Shown: piece by piece, positions 56,024 to 64,000 of the stretch
Layout of the letters: each line of letters opens with the position of its first letter
How positions within the stretch are numbered: position 1 is the stretch's first letter
Assembly: GCA_013076295.1 (NCBI GenBank)
Contig: RQOL01000674.1
Location: 1-64,000, forward strand
Direction of reading: 5' to 3'
Length of the DNA stretch: 64,000 bases
Origin: Sanderia malayensis
Taxonomy: Eukaryota > Cnidaria > Scyphozoa > Semaeostomeae > Pelagiidae
Translations under genes and position numbers: made by a program
Notes under the pieces: model-generated
What the model saw: only the letters and a program-made list of their open reading frames with translations
The model's database searches: none
Told to the model about the DNA's origin: nothing

Positions 56024-59005
56024 ATGTCTGAAGAATCAGCTGGATCAGATGGAAAGTCATCTAACTCCAGCACATTAACTAGCAAGAATGACCAGCAACA
56101 GCCTGGAAGACCAAAGGAGTACAGTTGTACCAATTCAGGTTGTCGAGAATCCTTCAAATGGGCAAGTCAGTTAAGTAGACATAAGAAAAATTGCACTAAG
56201 CCTTCCATGCAACAAAAACAATTTGATCTCATCAATGGTAGTTTCAGATGTTTATCTTGCTCAAAAAGTTATGCTCATAGGCCAAACATCCTTCGTCATC
56301 TCAAGACCTGTAAAGGTAGCCAAGCAAGTAGTAATGTTCATGAACGCAGTTACTGCAGCAGAAATTTTACATATAAATCCACGCTTGAAAGACATATGGA
56401 TCAAGTTCATAATGCCGAATCAATTAATTGTAGAAAGTGTGGTATCTGTGGCTTTAAATTTAGACGAAAGGATCACCTGGAAGCACACATGCAAAAGTGC
56501 AATGGTATTAGAGGACAGGATAACATCAGTCAGAATGAAGCTTTAAACATTGACTTAGAAGTTCCCTCATTGGAACGTTTACCCTCGTTTTTGGAAAATG
56601 AAGAACTTACAGGACCATCTAGAGCAACAAGTGATCTTGAGCAAAATGAGACGAACTTTGATCTACCTTTGATGTCAAATATTAATTATAATTTACCAAT
56701 TCCTTCGTTGGATGTCTCCCAATCAGGAATTTCATTTGCAAATGATAACCCTCCTTTTGCATTCATTGAAACTCCCAATGAACAGGAGTTACCTGGATCC
56801 CCAATCGCGGAGAGAAGGGTTTCAAGCACTCCCGAAAAACAGGACAGTGCTGCTAGAGTTGCTGCCTGGAGGTCTTAAAAAGAGAAATCTGAGAAACTAG
56901 AATCAATTGTGGCCGCACTTAACACACCGAAAAGGAGAAGGCTTATTACATCACTTAGTGATAAACAGTATGAAGCAGTGTTATCAAATTCTCTTTTTGA
57001 TTATCCCAAGCAACTCTATGTGAGCAAGCAGTTCCCTACGTTTTATAGTCTACTCAACTCGATTGTGGAACCTTTGATGAATGATGAAAACATCATGAAC
57101 TGGATTGCTTCCAAATTCTGCAAGCAGTGGAGACAGGCCACATTTATGGCAAGGTTTCAAAAGTGGCGCAGTAATAATTTTCTTGAGTTGAGGGGTAGGA
57201 AGACCCTGTCCCCAGAGATTCAGCAAGCTGTGTATGAGGCTTGGCTAGAAAACAGTATAAATTCCACTGATAACAGAAATGGTAGGGCGATGATAAACCT
57301 GTTTGAAAAAGAATATCAAGAGAAATTTGGTGAGTTGCTTGATGTTATAGTTGAGGTCAGTAAATCCACAAACAAAAGAGGAAGAAAAATCGTATCGGCC
57401 AACAGAATGATCATGACATGCACAATAAGATTACTTCAGCAAAAACTAGTGGAGAAAGGTTATCAAGTAAGCCTTGGATGTGTCATGTCCCTGAAACCGT
57501 TTTTTGTAAATTATCCATCTTCTAAAGAAATGACTTTATGTATGTGCATAACATGCCTAAATATCATACTTATCTTTGATATTGTGTGTAAGAAAGCTAA
57601 GTCTGATGGAGAGGAGATAGATACTTCCATATCAACATTGTTTATGAACAACACAACATGTGGTCGTTCTCCAAGTGGTTACTTTTCTTGGAAATGTGTG
57701 AGTGATGAGTGCAAAGATTGCAAAAAGAACTACAGTTCTAAGCATTTAGTTTGTGGCATGCCAGAGGGGAATGTCTGAGTTCCCCAGTTTGAAATCGTTG
57801 AAAAGCCTTACAAAAAAACAAAAAAAGATGGTTCTGTTGTTGATAAAGTTTCGAAACAAGCAAAAAAGGTACAGCATACAAAGAAATATGTGGATGTGGT
57901 CCTCAAATTGATAGATTTCAGAAGTCAGTATCTAAAGCACAAATACCAAGTCTATAATGATAGATATCACTGGGCTATCATTTTGGAAACAGTTGAGCAG
58001 TACGGCCCTATTTTTCATATTGACTTCTCAGAAAATTTGATCACAATGTACAAATTCGAGCCACAAAGTTCCCACTTCAATAAAACACAATACTCATTGC
58101 ACTGCACTGTGAAACACGCTGCACATGGTAACATATATCTTTACCATCTGAGCGATGAAAAGAAGCACAGCCAATCTTTTACTAGTGCTGTCGTTGATGA
58201 CATTCTGGAGAAGGGACATGATGGTCAAATCTTATGATTCAAATTAGACAACTGTGCAACACAACATAAATCTAAATGGGTGTTCAGCTATTGGCGAAAA
58301 ACAGCAAAACAGGTTAATAGGGTCATCATCATCTACTACGGTGTTTCTGGACACGGGAAGGGCCTTGTCGATGCAATGAGCGGCTTTGGGGTAAAGGGGC
58401 CATTGCGCAAGGCTGTTTTTACAGAAAATTTAAGCTATTCCTCTGCCCAAGACATTTATGATTACCTTGTAAAGCTGTTCGAAAATGACGAGTCTAAACT
58501 GTACTCCATGTTAAGTCCGAACACTATTGCCACTAAAGCTATCAAGGATACCCCACTGAATATTAAAGGGTGCCAATCACTGCATATGTGTGCATATTAT
58601 CCTGACGGAGCTATTTATGTAAAAGCTAACATATGCAGTTGTGTTCAATGTGTCATTGGACAGTTTACAAAATGTGTAAGTGAGAAAGGCACCATTGTTG
58701 TGGTGGGAGATGACACTTTTTCGGACGATGAATTAAATGATATTGAGTCAGATAATGAAAGTGAAGATTCAGATAAGCTTGATGAGGAAGTGGCACAACT
58801 TAGATCAGGGAATGTTTTAGATATCATATCAGTGGATAGCACAATAGCGCTATTCTCACCTCCTAATTCTACTAAGCTTCTCTACTTGTATAAGGTGTTG
58901 GATTTTGGAGTTGCAGAAGAAGAGATGAGTGATAGGGCAAATCATTTTGTTGATGTCGGAGAAAGCTACATTAAATGTAACTACTACGAAAGGACAAAGG
59001 AGTAG
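56024..59005 (+). pseudogene. DDE transposase with N-terminal C2H2 zinc fingers, right copy
   Basis: One continuous frame of 994 codons, interrupted only by three in-frame stops: TAA at 56876, TGA at 57776 and TGA at 58235. The N-terminus has C2H2-type fingers (CTNSGCRESF, FRCLSCSKSYAHR, CGICGFKFRRKDHLEAH). The middle has LRGRKTLSPEIQQAVYEAW and a Cys-rich block (VSLGCVMSLKPFF, CMCITCLN). The catalytic part has HIDFSENL, a QSSHFNKTQYSLH block, then, past the last TGA, FKLDNCATQHKSKWVF and YYGVSGHGKGLVDAMSGFG. The C-terminus is acidic. The DFSEN, DN-xx-Q-K and HGKG-xx-D order marks a DDE transposase family common in cnidarians and fish (IS3EU-like or a relative; the name is uncertain). Both TGAs would be explained by CGA-to-TGA change. 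Confidence 0.82.
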
Positions 59006-59554
59006 AAAATGAAAGTTTTTTATAAACTGTTGAAAGAAGAAGTACTTGTATTCCCTACTCAAGTAATGTGTCCATTGGTTGTGATTAACGATGATCTCTC
59101 ATTAAACGTCGAAGAATACCAATGCATTTCTGATATGATGATGTAATATTATTGACTATTATTGACTATTATTGACTTTACTGACTTGATTTTCATATTC
59201 GGATCTACTAGATCAGTTGTGTTAAAATTGATCATCTTTGAGAATCTTTCTGAACAGAGAAACCTTTACGTAGTGTTTGCAAACCATATGATCAATTTGG
59301 TATAAATTACTGCCCTCAATCCAATCAAAGGATTTGTTAAAAAGTCAACTTATTTCTGATAATAATTACATTGACTTCTCTTATTTTTTATCATCTAAGG
59401 CAGGAAATTGATATATTTGAACATATTTATAGTAATCTCTTTGTCAATTCTGTATCATTTCACAGCCCTGAATAAGTGCAACACTTAACATCATGTTATT
59501 AGAAATTATCCTACTGCATTGAATCAATATTTTAGATCAAATAAAGTCAAAAAC
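59006..59554. other. Non-coding outer edge of right arm
   Basis: Mirror of 2-550, including the three 10-base units at about 59147-59176. No gene. It abuts the CR1 LINE without any transition. Confidence 0.5.
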
Positions 59555-61281
59555 CACCCCTCAGTTGAGATGTAAGATCAAATGAATGAAGAATTGGCAT
59601 CTCACAGTTGGGAAGAAGAATTAAACCATATGAACATAGAAGAAAGCTGGAACCTTTTAGAATCCAGAATACTAGAGGCCGTTAAAAGAAACATCCCAAG
59701 ATCTAAAACTAACTTAAAGCAGAACAGAAAGCCAATATGGATGAACAGTAAGGTCTTCACAAAACTAAAGAAAAAAACATCTGCCTTTAAACGATACAGG
59801 AAAAGTAAATAGGGAGAAGACTACCAAGCTTATGCAAAGCTGAGAAATCAAGCTAAATGGGCATGTAGAACAGCTGTAAGAGACCTTGAAAAGAATATAG
59901 CAAACGAGTCCACAATAAACCCCAAAGCCTTTTACAACTACGCAAGAAGTAAATTCAAAACGAAATCATCGATACCTGATCTCGACATTCAAGGTGGAGG
60001 AAAAACTTCAGGAGAAAAGCAAAAAGCAAATGTACTTAATGAGTTCTTCAGCAGTGTCTTTACTCGTGAAGATACGTCGTCCATACCAGACTTCCCTCAA
60101 CATGAAATAGCTGAAGAAATGAAAAGCCTTAAAGTAACAGGAGAAATGGTATTAAAGAAACTGAAGAAACTCAACCCTAATAAGTCAGGAGGAATGGATG
60201 GGATAAGTCCAAGAGTGCTACTAGAGTGTGCTGAGTCCATTTTAACCCAAGTTACAGCATTGATGAACAAAACTCTAGAAGAAGGAGTCCTACCACAAAG
60301 ATGGAAAGATGCAGAAGTTACACCAACATACAAGAAAGGAAAGAAGTCCATCCCTGGGAACTACAGACCAGTCAGCTTAACAAGTGTACTGTGCAAAATG
60401 ACAGAGAGCATCATAAGAGATCACATTATGGATTATCTGTTCAACAATAAATTGCTCACTGATTGTCAACACGGTTTTGTAAGAAGGCGCTCGTGCATAA
60501 CTCAATTACTAGAATGTCTTGATGTATGGACAGAAATATTAGACAGTGGCGGTAATGTGGATGTAGTATACATGGATTATGCTAAGGCTTTTGACAAAGT
60601 TGCTCACATACGTCTCTTGAAGAAACTACAGGGTTATGGTCTAACAAAGCAAATTCTAGACTGGATAAGAAGCTTCCTCGACGGTCGTAGACAGAGGGTA
60701 AAAGTGAATGGAGAAGTGTCAAGGTGGGCTGATGTACTGTCAGGAGCACCTCAAGGTAGTGTCTTAGGTCCAGTGCTATTCGTCTGCTACATAAACGATC
60801 TACCGGATGAAATTCACACGCATGTCAAATTATTTGCTGATGATACCAAAGTTTATGCGGACGTCTCCAAGAGCATCAAAAGTCAAGAATTGCAGGGTGA
60901 CATCACCAGATTAGATGAATGGGCAAGAAAATGGCAGCTCGCCTTCAATTCTAGTAAATGTAAGGTTATGCACATGGGAAACAAAAACCCTCAGCAATCA
61001 TACTACATGGAGGTGGACAGCAAAACAGTAAAACTAGAGAAGACAAAGTTAGAGAAAGACATAGGAGTACATGTAGACAACAAGCTTAAGTTCGATCGTC
61101 ATGTTGAGATCCAGTGTAACAAGGCCAACCAAATTTTAGGATTAATCAGAAGAGCTTTTACGTTCATCGACTTGGACAGCATGAAGAAACTTTACACCTC
61201 CCTTATACGCCCCATCTTAGAATACGGTCACGCCATAACCTATCCCAGATACAGAAAATCAGAAATACTCCTAGAAAATAT
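59555..61281 (+). pseudogene. CR1-type non-LTR retrotransposon, 5'-truncated reverse transcriptase
   Basis: The frame from 59582 reads the linker before the RT (NEELASHSWEEELN, RNIPRSKT), meets one TAG at 59810-59812 and then runs open to 61281. RT blocks in order: LKKLNPNKSGGMDGISP, NYRPVSLTSVLCKMTE, CQHGFVRRRSC, VVYMDYAKAFDKVAH, GAPQGSVLGPVLF and the catalytic LFADDTKVY (FADD box), then WQLAFNSSKCKVMH. The endonuclease part is missing, and the 5' limit coincides with the end of the inverted-repeat arm. The 3' end stops in the LEN of the usual 'LENVQRRATK' motif, exactly where the gypsy terminal repeat starts. Confidence 0.9.
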
Positions 61282-62053
61282 TGTCACGATCTGACTATCT
61301 ATCTGAGTTCTTTAAAGGAAATCCACAAGAGATACTACAAACTTTCATACGAGTGCATATATATCTTTTCTTTTCTCGAATCACAAAAATCTACTTCTTA
61401 CTTCAACCTTCTCGTCTTACACACTGGCTTCCGTTTTTCTTCAGTCACGATCAAGAAAACTTTGCAAAACCACAAAACCGCGACACGATATGCTACAAAT
61501 ACGTCACACCTCCCCCCTTAGATTGGATTTCTCGCTCGCAAGAAATACTATCTAAAAGTTCCAAGTATTACACTAAGTCCGCCGATAAAATGTCTTCTCA
61601 AATCGACTGCAATCTTCGAGAAATCTTATTTCTTCAACCCAGGCCTCTCTTCTAAGAGCCTTCTCTAAGGGTTACAAAATCTGTAAGAGCTTCCAACAGA
61701 CAGCGATTAAGACCAATGTATGTGGTACGTCCAACGAATCAACTTCGCAGCAACAATTGCAACACAAATTCTCTAACTCCGGTCTCCATGTGTAAAGGAT
61801 TACAGTTAAAGACTTTCACAAGACTCTTAATATCTACTGCTCCATAAATTACTCTGAAGTATCTAAGTTCTTCTGAGAAATAGTCACAACGCGATACTAC
61901 AGCAACGATTCGGCGAAAACGTAAAGCATCTCGGGTAATGTAAACAATGCGAAGAACTTAAGGTTTAATAATCAAATAGGAGTCCTTTCTCAACAAAACG
62001 TGAATATATAATAGTTCTGAGTCCTTCTCAACAAAACGTGCTAAATAGCTACA
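61282..62053 (-). repeat. Putative 3' LTR of a Ty3/gypsy element
   Basis: On the minus strand the stretch begins TGTAGC (at 62053) and ends GTGACA (at 61282), giving TGT...ACA ends and a length of 772 bp. It lies directly downstream of the pol stop codon and interrupts the CR1 frame at its other edge. It contains a partial internal duplication, CAACAAAACGTG, near 61990-62040. No polypurine tract is obvious before it, and the partner LTR is outside the window, so the limits are provisional. Confidence 0.5.
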
Positions 62054-62059
62054 AACAAT

Positions 62060-64000
62060 TTATTTCCGATTATAGGTTTCTAGTAACTCGTTCGGCAAAT
62101 GTGCATCGTCCATCCAAAGTGATTCTCCACTCCTTAATAAGACGAAATACTTAGTCTCTAAGCGACCCTTATCGTTTCTTGACCTCATCTTATCCATTAT
62201 TTCTACTACCTCTTCGCATACTTTCTCTGGATTGTCCGCCTTATCTGGCTTTAGCCGATTGACGTGTACTACTGGGTGCCTACGAGAGTTGCCCATCTGC
62301 AACTTAACATTTTCTTTCGAAATAATTTTTTCGACGATGTAGGGTCCTTCCCAATGATTTCTGTCTAGCCCTGTTTTCTTTTCTCCTGCTTTAAGATAAA
62401 CTGAGTCTCCCGCTTTGAATTCGCATTCTTCAGCTGTGTGTTTCTTGTCGTAAATCGCTTTATGTCGGTCTCTCTCTGTCTGATTCAGTTCGCGAACTAG
62501 TTCGTAAGCTTGTCTTAGGTTATTCTGCCTTTCTGTAACAAAATCGTCGGTGTATAATCTTACAGGTGCCTGAAATTGCACGCTTGGGGGCACCTTGAAC
62601 TGTCTCCCAAACATAAGGAACACGGGAGTCTCTTTTGCAACTGTGTGTGGTGTCGTACGATACGCAGTCACCATATCGGGTAGAAATACGTCCCAATTTG
62701 TTTTCCCCTTATCGATTACAAGAGATAAAGCAGTTTTTAGCGTTGAATGGAATCTTTCACATAAACCGTTCGCTTGTGGATGATACGATGTTGTTGCAGA
62801 ATGATTTATTCCTATGGTTCTACAAGCTCTCTTTACTAAATCGGATAAAAATGCTGCTCCACGATCGGATAAAATCGTCTTGGGATATCCAAAATCATTT
62901 GCAAATGATTGAATACATTCGATGACTTTATACTCGTTTGCCTCTTCCAGTGCATAGGCAGCTGGAAATCTGGTGAAGTGATCCTGCATCGTCAGAACGT
63001 ACCTGTTGCCTTTCGTAGTCACTGGTAGCGGCCCGACGAAATTGATACCTACTATTTCTAACGGTGCCTGGACTTTTATTGGATTGAGTGGTACCGTCTG
63101 CGGTCTCTTTGGGGATTTCCTTGCCGCACAGCTTTTACAATTTTTGCAATGTCGCGCAACATCTTTCTTCATGCAAACCCAAAAATAATTGTCCCTTAAC
63201 CGTGAAAAGGTTCTCATGAACCCTGGGTGTCCAAGCTTGTCGTGGCCATATACGAGTAGCTTTCCGATTTCCTTCTTGGGTACTACTAATTGCTTCCTCG
63301 GCCTTGTCAAAACTCCTTTTACCTTTGGAGACCATAGATGATATAGAACATCTTCTTCTAAAATATACTGACTTGAGAAATTTCTTGTTCTGTCGCTACT
63401 CCTTTCTTCGCTTGGGAGTATTCCGTGTGACAGAAAATCTTTCAGTTCCTTAACATCGCTGTCTTCATCCTGCGAGTGACTGATATCGATTGCTTCTAAT
63501 GCTGCGATGAGGAATTTGCTTTCACAGCCTTCCTGTTCCTGCAAATCGGACGTAATTGGGTATCTTGACAACGCATCAGCGTTCCCATTTGTTGTGCCTA
63601 CCCTGTGCTTTACGATGAAAGAATAACCTTGTATTTCGCACATCCATCTTTGGATCATTTGGTTTTTCGGTTGCATTTTGCATAGCCATTTCAAAGGGCA
63701 ATGATCAGTTACCATAGTAAAACTAGGTTGTCCATATAGGTAGTGATGAAAGTATCTGATGGCCCAAACCACCGCCAAACATTCCTTTTGGATCGTTGCG
63801 TAATTTCGTTCGCTAGACTTCAATTGCCTACTGGCGTACGCTATCGCAACCTCCTTCCCATTTTGAATTTGAGCTAATACCGCTCCCAGACCTCTATTAC
63901 TTGCATCAGTTTGTAGTATAAAAGGCTGTTTAAAGTCTGGGCAACACAATACAGGTGCATTCATCAACCTCCGTTTCAACTCATTGAAAGATTCCTGTGC
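62060..64000 (-). CDS. Ty3/gypsy Pol, RNase H and integrase part (runs off the window)
   Basis: An uninterrupted 639-aa frame from the first Met in the window; the reverse transcriptase lies beyond 64000. RNase H comes first (ILQTDASNRGLGAVLAQ, IQKECLAVVWAI, VTDHCPLKWL). The H2C2 zinc domain follows (GHDKLGHPGFM, HCKNCKSC). Next is the integrase core with IVGINFVGPLP, TILSDRGAAFLSDL and HPQANGLCERFHSTLK, then a GPY/F-type region (WEGPYIVEKI, HPVVHVNRLKP). The C-terminal tail (VEIMDKMRSRN, ETKYFVLLRSG) resembles a chromodomain. The first catalytic residue is Asn (AAT) where gypsy integrases have Asp (usually DFVGPLP), which would disable strand transfer; everything else looks intact. Confidence 0.93.
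   Translation of the reverse strand, partial: AQESFNELKRRLMNAPVLCCPDFKQPFILQTDASNRGLGAVLAQIQNGKEVAIAYASRQLKSSERNYATIQKECLAVVWAIRYFHHYLYGQPSFTMVTDHCPLKWLCKMQPKNQMIQRWMCEIQGYSFIVKHRVGTTNGNADALSRYPITSDLQEQEGCESKFLIAALEAIDISHSQDEDSDVKELKDFLSHGILPSEERSSDRTRNFSSQYILEEDVLYHLWSPKVKGVLTRPRKQLVVPKKEIGKLLVYGHDKLGHPGFMRTFSRLRDNYFWVCMKKDVARHCKNCKSCAARKSPKRPQTVPLNPIKVQAPLEIVGINFVGPLPVTTKGNRYVLTMQDHFTRFPAAYALEEANEYKVIECIQSFANDFGYPKTILSDRGAAFLSDLVKRACRTIGINHSATTSYHPQANGLCERFHSTLKTALSLVIDKGKTNWDVFLPDMVTAYRTTPHTVAKETPVFLMFGRQFKVPPSVQFQAPVRLYTDDFVTERQNNLRQAYELVRELNQTERDRHKAIYDKKHTAEECEFKAGDSVYLKAGEKKTGLDRNHWEGPYIVEKIISKENVKLQMGNSRRHPVVHVNRLKPDKADNPEKVCEEVVEIMDKMRSRNDKGRLETKYFVLLRSGESLWMDDAHLPNELLETYNRK

Larger units (their letters stand above)
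28366..59554. repeat. Right arm of the giant inverted repeat
   Basis: Reverse complement of the left arm. It is longer mainly because of the 3510-bp Harbinger insertion at 51512-55021, offset by lacking ~300 bp near 48565-48595, a 35-bp loss in the pogo transposase and two 131-bp repeat units near 28490. Homology to the left arm stops at 59554; the next base already differs and CR1 LINE sequence begins at once. Confidence 0.95.

Noticed and set aside
57776..58237. Programmed stop-codon readthrough or selenocysteine recoding of the TGA codons
   Set aside because: No conserved downstream structure was apparent, other stops exist in the same frame and CpG decay explains both TGAs more simply.
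2..59554. Missed-adapter or hairpin-read artefact explaining the whole inverted repeat
   Set aside because: The arms differ by a complete transposon with target duplications, a repeat dimer and many SNPs, which a single folded molecule would not show. A scaffold join of two real sequences remains possible.
2..59554. A Maverick/Polinton or other giant virus-like element with long terminal inverted repeats
   Set aside because: No DNA polymerase B, packaging ATPase, capsid or protease genes are seen. The content is a patchwork of unrelated transposons with their own boundaries.

Overview
This is eukaryotic, AT-rich, repeat-dominated DNA, most likely from an aquatic invertebrate. It has GT-AG introns inside transposase genes, a CR1-type LINE, a Ty3/gypsy element, a Penelope-like element with hammerhead ribozymes, and Helitron, pogo, PIF/Harbinger, Kolobok-like and KDZ-like DNA transposons. 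That mix is common in cnidarians, molluscs and lancelets, but I cannot name the species. I see no convincing host gene, rRNA or tRNA; essentially every recognisable coding stretch belongs to a mobile element.

The dominant structure is a giant inverted repeat. Bases 2-28265 (left arm) reappear as the reverse complement of 28366-59554 (right arm). The arms are separated only by a gap of exactly 100 Ns (28266-28365), and both end at the gap on the same base. They are nearly identical by eye but are not copies of one read. The right arm carries a 3510-bp Harbinger transposon that the left arm lacks. The left arm has about 300 bp (7463-7770) that the right arm replaces with a small fold-back. The left arm also has exactly one extra 262-bp dimer of a 131-bp tandem repeat. 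Scattered SNPs and one-base indels complete the differences. The pattern fits two diverged haplotypes joined tail to tail by scaffolding at least as well as a real palindrome.

Order along the left arm, outside to centre (the right arm is the mirror image): a DDE transposase gene with a C2H2 zinc-finger head (551-3528, minus); the empty Harbinger site (4530-4532); a Kolobok-like multi-exon transposase relic (4716-8948, plus); a Helitron relic (9778-14367, plus) with a pogo element nested inside (11484-14052); a SANT/Myb-like coiled-coil protein (15026-15737) followed by an rve-type integrase gene (16066-17690), probably two genes of one element; an unrecognised multi-exon gene (18009-18776); Penelope-like fragments with two hammerhead ribozymes (18965-19702); a Tigger-like remnant; an OTU/vertnin-like gene (20459-24062); a KDZ-type transposase (25408-27345, minus); the 131-bp tandem array; and a second Helitron fragment at the gap.

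Beyond the right arm lies a 5'-truncated CR1 LINE (59555-61281, plus), apparently interrupted by a Ty3/gypsy element on the minus strand (61282-64000) that runs off the window. The Harbinger element is the only DNA transposon here that looks complete and intact. The others are broken by stops, many of them shared by both arms and therefore older than the split between the arms.
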